A stretch of DNA of 64,000 nucleotides, taken from contig JAHJRQ010000016.1 of NCBI GenBank assembly GCA_018830485.1, positions 53,348 through 117,347 of the forward strand, read 5' to 3'. The DNA is from Pseudomonadota bacterium (GTDB lineage: Bacteria; Desulfobacterota; Desulfobulbia; Desulfobulbales; Desulfurivibrionaceae). Below are positions 51,379 through 59,985 of this stretch, piece by piece (position 1 is the stretch's first letter; the number at the start of each line of letters is the position of its first letter). Both the position numbers and the translations under genes were made by a program. The notes below the pieces were generated by a model. The model did not search any database. It was not told the DNA's origin and saw only the letters and a program-made list of their open reading frames with translations.

Positions 51379-52535
51379 TGACCACAGCGATGGAGCATGA
51401 CGAAGACCTGGCCCTGCGACGGAGTTTTCTGGATCGGGCCAAAAGGGTAGTGATCAAGGTGGGCAGCGCCGTCCTTACCACTGGGGAAGGATTGAATCTG
51501 CCCGTGCTGGACGCTCTGGCCAAGGAGATCTGCGCCCTGCGGCAGAGCGGGCGGCAGGTGATTCTGGTTAGTTCCGGCGCGGTTGCCGCCGGCCGCCGCA
51601 AGATGGGCCTTGGCGACCGTGCCTTGACCCTGCGGGAAAAACAGGCTGCCGCCGCCATCGGCCAGAGCAGCCTGATGCGCTCCTACGAGAAGATCTTCGA
51701 GCAGCTTGGCCAGAAGGTGGCCCAGGTGCTGCTTACCCACGACGCCCTGTCCCATCGGGACCGGTATCTCAATGTCCGCAACACCCTTTTTACCCTGCTG
51801 GATTGGGGCTTGGTCCCCATCATCAACGAAAACGACACCGTATCCGTGGAAGAGCTGCGTTTTGGCGACAACGACGCCCTGGGCGCCATGGTCACCAACC
51901 TCACCGAGGCGGATATCTTTGTCTGCCTGACCGATGTTTCCGGCCTTTTCTCCGCCAATCCCCTCACCAACCCCGAGGCCAAGCCGGTATATACCGTGGC
52001 CAGGATCGACGCCGCTGTGCAGGGGATGGTGGGCACGATGCACAGCGGCGTAGGCACTGGCGGCATGGGCAGCAAGGTCAAGGCCGCCAAGATGGTGGCG
52101 GCGCGGGGCGGCTGCTGCTTCATCGGCGCTGGTCGTGAGCCGGATACCATTTCCCGGTTTTTTGCCGGAGAGCTGATCGGCACTTTTTTTCTGCCCCAGG
52201 AGGAAAAGCTGGCGAGCCGCAAGCACTGGATCGCCTATACCTTGCGGCCGCAAGGGGCTCTGGTTCTCGATGACGGCGCCTGCAAGGCCGTGCTGCAAGG
52301 GGGCAAAAGCCTGCTTCCCTCGGGGATTATCGAGGTCCGGGGCAAATTCGGCATCGGGGCGCCGGTGCATTGTGTCAACGAACAGGGCGAACCCCTGGCC
52401 GCCGGGCTGGTCAACTATGCTTCCACTGATATCGACCGGATCAAGGGCGTGAAGACCAATCAGATCGAACAGATGCTGGAGCGGCCCAAGGACAGCGACG
52501 AGGTAATCCATAGGGATAATTTGGTGATATTATGA
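51378..52535 (+). CDS. proB: glutamate 5-kinase
   Basis: First step of proline synthesis. The kinase domain shows VVIKVGSAVLTTGEGLN, VSSGAVAAGRRKMGL, NENDTVSVEELRFGDNDALG and GTGGMGSKVKAAKMV. A PUA domain follows (about residues 275-370, GALVLDDGACKAVLQGGKSL; LPSGIIEVRGKF). 385 residues. It overlaps the obgE stop by one base and is followed, after a repeat, by proA. Confidence 0.96.
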   Translation: MTTAMEHDEDLALRRSFLDRAKRVVIKVGSAVLTTGEGLNLPVLDALAKEICALRQSGRQVILVSSGAVAAGRRKMGLGDRALTLREKQAAAAIGQSSLMRSYEKIFEQLGQKVAQVLLTHDALSHRDRYLNVRNTLFTLLDWGLVPIINENDTVSVEELRFGDNDALGAMVTNLTEADIFVCLTDVSGLFSANPLTNPEAKPVYTVARIDAAVQGMVGTMHSGVGTGGMGSKVKAAKMVAARGGCCFIGAGREPDTISRFFAGELIGTFFLPQEEKLASRKHWIAYTLRPQGALVLDDGACKAVLQGGKSLLPSGIIEVRGKFGIGAPVHCVNEQGEPLAAGLVNYASTDIDRIKGVKTNQIEQMLERPKDSDEVIHRDNLVIL

Positions 52536-52560
52536 GCCTTTTGCAAAAAGAGAAAAACCC

Positions 52561-52640
52561 CCTTCGACAGGCTCAGGGCGAACGGTAGCCATCTTGAAAT
52601 CATTATAGTTTCTTTCCGTTCATGCTGAGCCTGTCGAAGC
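52561..52640. repeat. REP-like palindromic element, family B copy 3
   Basis: CCCTTCGACAGGCTCAGGGC at the left and ...TGCTGAGCCTGTCGAAGCAC at the right. Between proB and proA. Confidence 0.85.
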
Positions 52641-52700
52641 ACAACAAAGCATTTTGCAAGAGTCTCATTATAGTTATTAGCTTCTAAAGGAGCAAAAGAT

Positions 52701-53957
52701 ATGTCCATCCAGGAAACAATCAAACAGATGGCAGTGGCGGCCAAAAAGGCCTCCCGCAACATGGCCAATCTTTCCACCACGGCCAAGAACAACGCCCTGC
52801 TGAAGATGGCCGAGGCGCTTCTTGCCCAGAAGGCATATATCCAGCAGGAGAATGAAAAGGATCTGACCGCGGGCCGCGTCAAGGGACTGTCTGCGGCCAT
52901 GCTCGACCGGCTGGCCCTCACCGACAAGGTGATTGCCGGCATGGTCGGAGGTCTGCGCGAGGTTGCCGCTCTGCCCGATCCGGTGGGCGAGATCGACGAG
53001 ATGGTCAAAAGGCCAAGCGGCATCACCGTCGGCCGAATGCGCATCCCACTGGGGGTCATCGGCATGATCTACGAGTCGCGGCCCAATGTGACCGTGGACG
53101 CGGCGGCTCTGTGCCTTAAGGCGGGCAACGCCATCCTCTTGCGGGGCGGCTCCGAGGCCATCCATTCCAACCTGGCCCTGGCCAAGGTGCTGCAGGAGGC
53201 CCTGGCCGCGGAGAAGATCGAGGCCGCAGCCGTGCAGGTGATTCCGGTCACAGACCGCGAGGCGGTTACGGCCATGCTCGCCCTTGATGAGCAGATCGAC
53301 CTGATTATCCCGCGCGGCGGCGAGAGCCTGATCCGTTTTGTGGCGGAGAACTCCCGCATCCCGGTGCTCAAGCATTACAAGGGGGTCTGCCATGTCTTTG
53401 TCGATGCCGGCGCGGATCTGGACATGGCGGTGAACATCGTGATGAACGGCAAGGCGCAGCGGCCCGGGGTGTGCAACGCCCTGGAAGCGTTGCTGGTCCA
53501 TAAGGACATCGCTGCCGTATTTCTGCCCACGGTCTGGGGCGCATTGAACAAGGCTGGGGTCGAGCTGCGGGGCTGTCCGCTGACCAAGGCGATTCTGCCC
53601 GAGATCACCGCGGCCCTGCCCACCGACTACGGCATGGAGTTTCTCGACTTGATCCTGGCGGTGCGGGTGGTTGATGATCTGGATGCGGCCATGGACCATA
53701 TTGTTCAGTACGGCTCCCAGCATACCGAGGTGATCGTCACCAACAGCTATGCCAACGGCCAGCGGTTCTTGCGCGAGGTGGATGCTTCGGCGGTGATGAT
53801 CAACGCCTCCACCCGATTCACCGACGGCGGCCAATTCGGCCTGGGTGCTGAGATCGGCATCAGCACCACCAAGCTGCACGCTTACGGTCCCATGGGTCTG
53901 AAAGAGCTGACCACCAGGAAGTTCATCGTTTACGGCGAAGGGCAGGTCCGCGCTTAA
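52701..53957 (+). CDS. proA: gamma-glutamyl phosphate reductase
   Basis: Second step of proline synthesis; NADPH-dependent reduction of glutamyl phosphate. The aldehyde-dehydrogenase fold shows VIGMIYESRPNVTVDAAALC, LKAGNAILLRGGSEA, DLIIPRGGESLIRFV and the catalytic Cys in GVCNALEALLVH. The C-terminus includes INASTRFTDGGQFGLGAEIG, ISTTKLHAYGPMGLKELTT. 418 residues. AAGGAGC precedes ATG. Confidence 0.97.
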   Translation: MSIQETIKQMAVAAKKASRNMANLSTTAKNNALLKMAEALLAQKAYIQQENEKDLTAGRVKGLSAAMLDRLALTDKVIAGMVGGLREVAALPDPVGEIDEMVKRPSGITVGRMRIPLGVIGMIYESRPNVTVDAAALCLKAGNAILLRGGSEAIHSNLALAKVLQEALAAEKIEAAAVQVIPVTDREAVTAMLALDEQIDLIIPRGGESLIRFVAENSRIPVLKHYKGVCHVFVDAGADLDMAVNIVMNGKAQRPGVCNALEALLVHKDIAAVFLPTVWGALNKAGVELRGCPLTKAILPEITAALPTDYGMEFLDLILAVRVVDDLDAAMDHIVQYGSQHTEVIVTNSYANGQRFLREVDASAVMINASTRFTDGGQFGLGAEIGISTTKLHAYGPMGLKELTTRKFIVYGEGQVRA

Positions 53958-54047
53958 AGCTGAGTTGAGCAGCTTGCCTGCTCAAGCGAAACTTATACCC
54001 GGAGGGTGAAAAGCTGAGTTGAGCAGCTTGCCTGCTCAAAGGAAACT
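53956..54047. repeat. two 39-base direct repeats after proA
   Basis: AAAGCTGAGTTGAGCAGCTT...GAAACTT occurs at 53956-53994 and 54009-54047, differing in one or two bases. Each has a small internal hairpin (TGAGCAGCTTGCCTGCTCA). Confidence 0.85.
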
Positions 54048-54067
54048 TGATGGACTCGTAACAACTC

Positions 54068-54170
54068 GTCTCCCCGGCGAAGGCCGGGGTCCAGCCTTAT
54101 TGTAACTGCCTGAAAACACTGGATCGGAGTCTCGCTTTGCTCCCTTACCTCCGGCCTCCGCCGGAATGAC
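54068..54170. repeat. dispersed palindromic repeat, family A copy 3
   Basis: Same sequence as 24564-24668 in the other orientation: CGTCTCCCCGGCGAAGGCCG ... CTGGATCGGAGTCTCGCTTT ... CCTCCGCCGGAATGAC. It precedes nadD. Confidence 0.9.
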
Positions 54171-54251
54171 AGGATATCGCGGTTTTTGAGTTGTTACATG
54201 TCCAGTAAACTTATGCCCTTCGGGTATAAGCAGGATTTAGGAGAGAGCAGG

Positions 54252-54920
54252 GTGGAACTTCCCCATAACCTTGGCCGGCGGGTCGGCATCCTGGGCGGCA
54301 CCTTTGACCCGGTGCATTACGGTCATCTCGCCGTTGCCGAGGCGGTCCGGCGGGCGCTGGCTCTTTCGAGCATCCTTTTTGTTCCCGCCTTTCTGCCGCC
54401 GCACAAGCCGACCTACGCCATCTCCGCCTTTGCGCACCGGGCTGCGATGTTGGAGCTGGCCGTGGCCGGGGAAGCCGGTTTTTTTGTCTCCAGACTGGAG
54501 GCCCAACGCGTGGGGCCTTCCTTCAGCATCGATACCCTGAAGGCCTTGCGTGGTCTGCTGGGGCCGGAGGCCGAGCTGTTTTTCATCACCGGCATGGATG
54601 CCTTTGCCGAGATTCACACCTGGAAGGCCAACCGGGAGCTGCTGGATCATGCCTCCTTCGTGGTAATCGGCCGTCCTGATCATTGCCAACAGTCCTGCGG
54701 ACAAACGGTGGCGGCGAATTTCCCCGGCTACACCTTTGTCGAGGTCCATGGGCGTTGGCAGGGAAAGCCCGGCCAGGGTGCCATCTATCCGGTGGCCATG
54801 GCGCCGATCAAGGTTTCTTCCACAGAGATTCGGGAGGCAATTCGGCAGGGCAGGTCGGTGCGCGAGCTTGTCCCCGCATCAGTGGCGGACTATATTGAAG
54901 CCCAGGGGTTGTATCGGTGA
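54252..54920 (+). CDS. nadD: nicotinate-nucleotide adenylyltransferase
   Basis: Adenylates nicotinate mononucleotide in NAD synthesis. The nucleotidyltransferase HxGH site is HYGH at residues 22-25 in GILGGTFDPVHYGHL; PPHKP, ITGMDAFAEIHTWK and KVSSTEIREAIRQGRS are further family marks. I choose GTG 54252, which has AGGAGAG at the right distance, over in-frame starts upstream at 54186-54213; this gives 222 residues. The order obgE-proB-proA-nadD is common. Confidence 0.93.
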   Translation: MELPHNLGRRVGILGGTFDPVHYGHLAVAEAVRRALALSSILFVPAFLPPHKPTYAISAFAHRAAMLELAVAGEAGFFVSRLEAQRVGPSFSIDTLKALRGLLGPEAELFFITGMDAFAEIHTWKANRELLDHASFVVIGRPDHCQQSCGQTVAANFPGYTFVEVHGRWQGKPGQGAIYPVAMAPIKVSSTEIREAIRQGRSVRELVPASVADYIEAQGLYR

Positions 54921-54930
54921 TATACCCTTT

Positions 54931-56574
54931 TCAGCCTGCACTCTGGGCAGTGACGTCCTCTTCCGGCATGGCCGTGGTCAGGGTGGTCAGGTAACGGGCG
55001 CCCTTTTCAATCTGGTCGGCAATGCGCCGGACATCGCTCATCAGGTCGATGAGCGAGACCATCAGCCCCACCGGCAGCAGGCTTTTGGTTCCAGCCTTGA
55101 GCAGGCTTGATTTGAGATGGTGGTACATCTCCTCGGTTTCCTTGAACAAGGCGGCGCACTCCTCCGGCGCATACTCTTCCCTGGCCACATCGGTCAAATC
55201 CAGCAGTTTCACCACATGCTGTTTGTACAAGCCTATTTCCTGGGCCAGGGCGGTATTGGCCAGCAGGCGGCTCTGTTGCTGCATCTGGGCGATCCGCAAG
55301 GACACATCCGCAACTTCGCGGTAGTAGCTGGTGACGCGCAGGGCATTGGGCAGCACATGATCAAGTTTTTCGGGCAGGTTGCCCCTCCGGACCAGGCTGA
55401 TGAAGTTGCCCACCTCGATCTCCAGCTTGAGCAAAGTGCGGCGGTCGGCATCGAGCTGGAGACTTGGCCCTGCCTCGCTGCTCATGGCGCCCTTGGCCAT
55501 GCGGCGGGCAATGTTGCCGATCCGTTCAATTTCCTTGGCCAGTGCATGGAAGGCCAGCACCGGGGTGGCTGCGATATTTTTATCCAGATACAGGGGCTGC
55601 GCCTCGTCTTCTTCATGGGAACGGAACCAGCCCATGAGGCGGGTGACCATGAATTGAGTAAATGGCCACATCAGGCAGACTCCCAGAATGTTGAAGACGG
55701 TATGGAACAGGGCGAGCAACATCGTGGCGTTGCTTTGCACATGCAGGAGCTGCGGAAAAATGGTCAGGGCGTGAAGGAGAAAAGGGAGCAGCAGGAGAGC
55801 CACGATGCCGGTTGCCAGATTGAAGATGACATGGGCCGTGGCAACGCGTTTGGCGTTGGGGGTGGCGCCCAGCGCGGCCAGGGCGGCGGTCGAGGTGGAA
55901 CCGATATTGGCGCCGATGACCAGGGAGGCTCCGCTGTCAAAGGGGATAAAGCCACCGGCGGTGGCGGTGAGGGTTATGGCAATGGCCGCACTGGAGGATT
56001 GCATCGCCACGGTCAGCAGAACGCCGAGGACCAGGAAGGTGAAATGACTTCCCACGCCGCCGCCCAGGAGAGTGAGCGGCAGGTTGATCCCTGTTTCGGC
56101 AAAGGTCGCACGGAGCAGGTCGATCCCAAGAAAAAAAACGCCGAAACCGGCAAACGTTTCGCCGAGGGCACCGGAGCGGCCGCTGCCCTTGGTGAGGCGC
56201 AGGAACATGCCAAGCCCGATGAGGGGCAGGGCAAAGATCTTGATGTCGAAGTTGAAGCCGACCAGGCTCACCAGCCAGCCGGTCATGGTGGTGCCGATAT
56301 TGCTTCCATAGATTACGGTGACGGCCTGCAGGAGATTCATGAGGCCGGCGTTGACAAAGCCGATGGTGGCCACGGTCACCGCGCTGGAGGATTGCACCAG
56401 AGAGGTGATGAAGATGCCGGAAAGGATCCCCTTTAACGGAGTGGCGGTGGAACGCTCCAGAATGGTGCGCAGGGTCTTGCCCGCGGCAATCTTGAGGCCG
56501 TCGGTCATGAGCTGCATGCCGAGAAGGAAGAGGCCGATGCCCCCGATACAATTGCCAAGGATGGAGAGGGTCAT
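54931..56574 (-). CDS. Na/Pi-cotransporter family protein with PhoU-like domain
   Basis: Sodium/phosphate symporter-like membrane protein of 547 residues. Two inverted Na/Pi repeats carry QSSSA motifs: ITSLVQSSSAVTVATIGFVN and VAMQSSSAAIAITLTATAGG, each followed by GSNIGTT or GANIGST. The last 200 residues form a helical PhoU-like domain (LAKEIERIGNIARRMAKGAM). Start ATG 56574 has AGGAG eight bases upstream. It is convergent with nadD, with only ten bases between. Confidence 0.9.
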   Translation of the reverse strand: MTLSILGNCIGGIGLFLLGMQLMTDGLKIAAGKTLRTILERSTATPLKGILSGIFITSLVQSSSAVTVATIGFVNAGLMNLLQAVTVIYGSNIGTTMTGWLVSLVGFNFDIKIFALPLIGLGMFLRLTKGSGRSGALGETFAGFGVFFLGIDLLRATFAETGINLPLTLLGGGVGSHFTFLVLGVLLTVAMQSSSAAIAITLTATAGGFIPFDSGASLVIGANIGSTSTAALAALGATPNAKRVATAHVIFNLATGIVALLLLPFLLHALTIFPQLLHVQSNATMLLALFHTVFNILGVCLMWPFTQFMVTRLMGWFRSHEEDEAQPLYLDKNIAATPVLAFHALAKEIERIGNIARRMAKGAMSSEAGPSLQLDADRRTLLKLEIEVGNFISLVRRGNLPEKLDHVLPNALRVTSYYREVADVSLRIAQMQQQSRLLANTALAQEIGLYKQHVVKLLDLTDVAREEYAPEECAALFKETEEMYHHLKSSLLKAGTKSLLPVGLMVSLIDLMSDVRRIADQIEKGARYLTTLTTAMPEEDVTAQSAG

Positions 56575-56890
56575 GCCATGGGCTCCTTTTTTGTTGGCTC
56601 TTAATGCAACCAGCCGATTTTTGCCTTTTCCGACAGACGCCGGCAAACAGGTTGTTTCAAGGCCCGGAACAGGCTGCCTGAGAGCTTGTCCTTATAATAC
56701 CCGGTGCCTGGTGGGTCGGCAACTGCTTGAGGATATTGAAAATATCTACAGTATATGAGATGGGGTGAGCGTTCGAAAGTTTTTTCATTGGAGGCGGGCC
56801 GACCATTCTGTATGATACAGACAGGCATCCCTGTTTGTCGTTGCGTCGCGCGGCCATGACAGACATGAAAAAAGAGAGGGCGACAAAACC
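56575..56890. other. intergenic region between the divergent transporter and malQ
   Basis: About 316 bases with no supported gene. GATATTGAAAATATC near 56731 is a small hairpin. Promoters for both genes should lie here but I cannot pick a convincing pair. Confidence 0.4.
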
Positions 56891-58438
56891 ATGCACAACC
56901 AGCGAAGCAGCGGCGTCCTTTTGCATCTTACCTCCCTGCCGGGGCCTTTCGGGATCGGCACCCTTGGCAAGTCCGCCTTCGAATTCATCGATTACCTGAA
57001 GGCCGCCGGGCAGGGCCATTGGCAGATATTGCCCTCCGGCCCGGTGAGTTCCAGTTCCGGCAATTCGCCCTACATGAGCCTCTCGGCCTTTGCCGGCAAT
57101 CCGCTGCTCATCGATCCCGCACAGCTTGTGGGGGCAGGTCTTCTCCGGCGTGAGCAGGTGGAAATACCCAGCGAATTTTCCGAATATCTGGTCGATTTTG
57201 ATGCTGTTCGCGCCTTTAACGAGAAAATCCTGGAGCACGCTTTTCTGGAATTTCGTCTGGCCGGGGATTCGGTCGCTTTCGCGGAGTTTCGCCGGACAAC
57301 CGCCTGGCTTGACGACTATGCCCTGTTTATGGCCCTGCGGGAAGAGTTTCAGTTGCGTCCCTGGTTTCTCTGGCCGCCGGATATTGCTTTTCGCAAGCCG
57401 GAAGCCATTGCCCGGTGGCGGGAAACCCTGGCCGAGCGGATCTTTTTTCATCAGTTCGTGCAGTTCTGCTTTTATTCCCAATGGCAGATCTTGTGGGATT
57501 ACGCCCACTGCCACGGCATCCGGATCATCGGCGATATCCCCATCTATGTGGCCCTGGACAGCGCCGATGTCTGGGCGCATCAGGATTGCTTTCTCCTGGA
57601 TCGCGAAACCGGGCGCCCGACCCACGTGGCGGGCGTGCCCCCGGATTATTTCAGCGAGACCGGGCAGCGCTGGGGAAACCCTCTTTTCAAGTGGTGGGGT
57701 GACGGGGGGAAGATGAACCAGGCCTTGCTTGCCTGGTGGGGGCAGCGGTTTCGACATATCTGCCGGACGGTGGATGTCGTGCGCATCGATCATTTCCGCG
57801 GCTTTGAGGCATACTGGCAGATCCCGGCTTCGGAGGAAACCGCGGTTAATGGGGAGTGGGTCACCGGGCCTGGTCTGGCATTTTTTTCCGAGATGAAAGA
57901 CCATCTCGGCGTGTTGCCGATCATCGCCGAGGATCTCGGGGTTATCACCCCGGAGGTGGAGCTGCTCCGCGACACCTTGGGTTTTCCCGGGATGAAGGTG
58001 TTGCAGTTTGCCTTTGATTCCGACGAGCACAATGCCTATCTGCCCCATAACTACACCACGGTAAACTGCGTGGTCTATACCGGCACCCATGACAACGATA
58101 CAACCCTGGGCTGGTACTTCAGCAACACGGTAATGCAAGCCAGCAAGGCCAAGGCCTTGCGCTATACCCGCAGCCAGGCGGGCAGCCCCATCCACTGGGA
58201 TTTTATCCGCCTGGCATATGGTTCGGTTGCCGAGCTGGTCATCGTACCTCTTCAGGATGTTCTCGGTTTTGGCAGCGATTGCCGGATGAACATGCCCGGC
58301 ACCTCCGAGGGCAACTGGCGCTGGCGGTGTGCCGCCAGATTTTTGAATGATGAAACGGCAAGGGCGCTGCGGGATGAGGTTGTGTTTTATAACCGGCTGC
58401 CTGCCCATCCTGTTGAATCTTGCCAGAGGGAGCAATGA
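56891..58438 (+). CDS. malQ: 4-alpha-glucanotransferase (amylomaltase)
   Basis: GH77 enzyme that moves glucan chains in glycogen or maltodextrin metabolism. Catalytic residues are D300 (VRIDHFRGFEAYWQIP), E347 (IAEDLGVITPEVE) and D401 (GTHDNDTTLGW). The N-terminus RSSGVLLHLTSLPGPFGIGT and SPYMSLSAFAGNPLLID are typical; 515 residues matches the short bacterial type. It is followed two bases later by a flavin reductase gene. No other glycogen gene is in the window. Confidence 0.96.
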   Translation: MHNQRSSGVLLHLTSLPGPFGIGTLGKSAFEFIDYLKAAGQGHWQILPSGPVSSSSGNSPYMSLSAFAGNPLLIDPAQLVGAGLLRREQVEIPSEFSEYLVDFDAVRAFNEKILEHAFLEFRLAGDSVAFAEFRRTTAWLDDYALFMALREEFQLRPWFLWPPDIAFRKPEAIARWRETLAERIFFHQFVQFCFYSQWQILWDYAHCHGIRIIGDIPIYVALDSADVWAHQDCFLLDRETGRPTHVAGVPPDYFSETGQRWGNPLFKWWGDGGKMNQALLAWWGQRFRHICRTVDVVRIDHFRGFEAYWQIPASEETAVNGEWVTGPGLAFFSEMKDHLGVLPIIAEDLGVITPEVELLRDTLGFPGMKVLQFAFDSDEHNAYLPHNYTTVNCVVYTGTHDNDTTLGWYFSNTVMQASKAKALRYTRSQAGSPIHWDFIRLAYGSVAELVIVPLQDVLGFGSDCRMNMPGTSEGNWRWRCAARFLNDETARALRDEVVFYNRLPAHPVESCQREQ

Positions 58439-58439
58439 G

Positions 58440-59012
58440 ATGAAGGTTCTGGCTGTGATCGGGAGTCCGCGGAAAAATGGCAATACCGAAACCCTGCTTC
58501 GCGCTGTTCTCAAGGGGGTTGAGGCGGCAGGGGGCGAGACCGAAGTGGTCCGCCTGTGCGCGCTGCGCATTCAACCGTGTATCGGCTGCGGCGGCTGCGA
58601 CAAGACCGGACAATGCGTGCTGGAAGACGACATGCAGGAGCTGTATCCGAAGATCCTCGCCTCCGGGCGGCTGCTCCTTGCCTCCCCCATCTATTTTTAC
58701 GGAATCACCGCCCAGGCCAAGGGATTTGTCGATCGCTGCCAGGCCCTGTGGAGCAGGAAGCGTCTGTTGAGCGAAAAGGGAGAGTGGCGCAAGGACCCAA
58801 CACGCAAGGGTTTTCTGGTGGCGGTGTCCGCCACCCACGGGGAAAGGGTTTTCGAGGGCGCGATTCTTACGGCCAAATATGGATTCGACGCCATGGGCAT
58901 GGGCTATGGCGGGGAGTTTCTGGTCAAGGGCATGGATGGACGTGGGGACATGGCGCAGGATGCGGCCACCCTGACCCGGGCGGAAGAGGCGGGCAGAAAA
59001 TTTATGGATTGA
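58440..59012 (+). CDS. flavodoxin-like NAD(P)H-dependent FMN reductase
   Basis: A 190-residue flavodoxin-fold protein: MKVLAVIGSPRKNGNTETLL is the phosphate-binding loop of FMN; PIYFYGITAQAKGFVDRCQA is the flavin-binding loop. A CIGCGGCDKTGQC cluster near residue 48-58 suggests an iron-sulfur site or disulfides, as in related iron-sulfur flavoproteins. ATG 58440 has GGGAG upstream; a longer frame from 58347 lies inside malQ. Substrate is unknown. Confidence 0.85.
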   Translation: MKVLAVIGSPRKNGNTETLLRAVLKGVEAAGGETEVVRLCALRIQPCIGCGGCDKTGQCVLEDDMQELYPKILASGRLLLASPIYFYGITAQAKGFVDRCQALWSRKRLLSEKGEWRKDPTRKGFLVAVSATHGERVFEGAILTAKYGFDAMGMGYGGEFLVKGMDGRGDMAQDAATLTRAEEAGRKFMD

Positions 59013-59070
59013 AACAGGATGGTTGCGAGTTTTTCCCCCTTTCGGAAGAGCGGGGGAGAGGAATAAAAGA

Positions 59071-59099
59071 TTGACAAATCCCCTCCCATCATTTAGATA
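59071..59099 (+). promoter_or_regulatory. promoter of tRNA-Glu
   Basis: TTGACA (59071-59076) and TAGATA (59094-59099) with 17 bases between; the tRNA begins at 59114. Confidence 0.8.
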
Positions 59100-59113
59100 A
59101 TGGCGCACAGCAT

Positions 59114-59189
59114 GGCCCCTTCGTCTAGCGGTCTAGGACGCTGGCCTCTCACGCCGGTAACACGGGTTCGAGTCCCGTAGGGGTCACCA
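59114..59189 (+). tRNA. tRNA-Glu (anticodon CTC)
   Basis: The 76-base sequence folds as a cloverleaf: acceptor GGCCCCT/AGGGGTC, anticodon arm CTGGC-CTCTCAC-GCCGG with anticodon CTC (reads GAG), T-arm CGGGTTCGAGTCCCG, and an encoded CCA end. Confidence 0.97.
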
Positions 59190-59200
59190 GTGAGAAACCT

Positions 59201-59242
59201 AAGCAGGCCCACCGAAACGCACGGTGGGCCTGCTTTTTTTTT
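59201..59242 (+). terminator. intrinsic terminator after tRNA-Glu
   Basis: AAGCAGGCCCACCG pairs with CGGTGGGCCTGCTT (59222-59235) around a seven-base loop, followed by a long T-tract. Confidence 0.95.
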
Positions 59243-59346
59243 GCCTTGGTGATTGTCTGGTCTGGCGATCTATTACATGTGAATACGCAGAATTTTGAGG
59301 CGTTTTTTGGGACTGGATTGGGACTAGAAATAAATGGGTCGGCGGC

Positions 59347-59371
59347 GGGATCGTGGCGATCCCTTTTTTTT
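59347..59371 (+). terminator. second terminator-like hairpin
   Basis: GGGATCG-TGG-CGATCCC followed by eight T. It lies about 105 bases after the first terminator with no gene between, perhaps left from a lost gene or element downstream of the tRNA. Confidence 0.7.
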
Positions 59372-59440
59372 GTTTTTCCCGCCAATCATTTTTCCAACCA
59401 TACTGCCCCCATGTGTTCCCCCCGCGCATGCTGTCTCGGT

Positions 59441-59607
59441 TAGCAGGGTGTTGAAAAACACGTTTTTCGACGCCCTGCGTGCGATCCAGGGAAGGATCGC
59501 CAATTTAGACGAGTTCTAACTCGTTGAAATTATGAGATCGGACAGAATTCACTTCTGGCCGATCGTGGTTGAATAAAGCCAGGACGGCTTTATTCAACAT
59601 CCTGCTA
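59441..59607. mobile_element. MITE-like element with terminal inverted repeats
   Basis: TAGCAGGGTGTTGAA (59441-59455) and TTCAACATCCTGCTA (59593-59607) are inverted repeats matching at 14 of 15 bases. Inside, a 13-bp perfect hairpin (59568-59580/59586-59598) and smaller palindromes occur, and there is no coding frame. Its right end supplies the TAG stop of the VF530 gene. No target duplication is clear. Confidence 0.65.
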
Positions 59608-59838
59608 GAGAATCTCCTTGCGGAGCCGGGTATGCAGATAGAGGCTTTCCAGCTTCGCTCTGGCCCATGGGGTTTTGCGCAGGAACTTGAGGCTCGATTT
59701 GATGCTGGGGTCCTTGGTAAAGCAGTTGATCGCGATTTTCTCCCCCAGCTTTTCCCAGCCGTAATGCTCCACCAGGCGGGTGAGGATCAGCTCCAGGGTG
59801 ATGCCGTGCAGCGGGTTGCTTTCCTGGCTTGTGGTCAT
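59605..59838 (-). CDS. VF530/DUF2132 family DNA-binding-like protein
   Basis: A 77-residue protein: [40 protein letters not shown] and [20 protein letters not shown] match the small VF530 family, whose fold resembles a DNA-binding domain. Function is unknown. ATG 59838 has AAAGGA seven bases upstream. Its stop codon lies in the right end of the MITE-like element, so the C-terminal residues may have been altered by the insertion. Confidence 0.8.
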   Translation of the reverse strand: MTTSQESNPLHGITLELILTRLVEHYGWEKLGEKIAINCFTKDPSIKSSLKFLRKTPWARAKLESLYLHTRLRKEIL

Positions 59839-59985
59839 GCTGCGTCCTTTGCGTGTTGGTTTTTCGTTCGGGTCAGGAGGTTCAGTTCCTTGTGCAATAC
59901 CCAGGGATCTTTGACCCACAATATGCCGGGTTGTTTGTTTTTACCACAGGGGAGGGGGGGAACTGTCGGCCAGGGATGTCCGCCC

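Noticed and set aside
59149..59385. 78-residue minus-strand frame through tRNA-Glu
   Set aside because: It is the antisense of the tRNA and its terminator; such frames are a common false call at this tRNA type.
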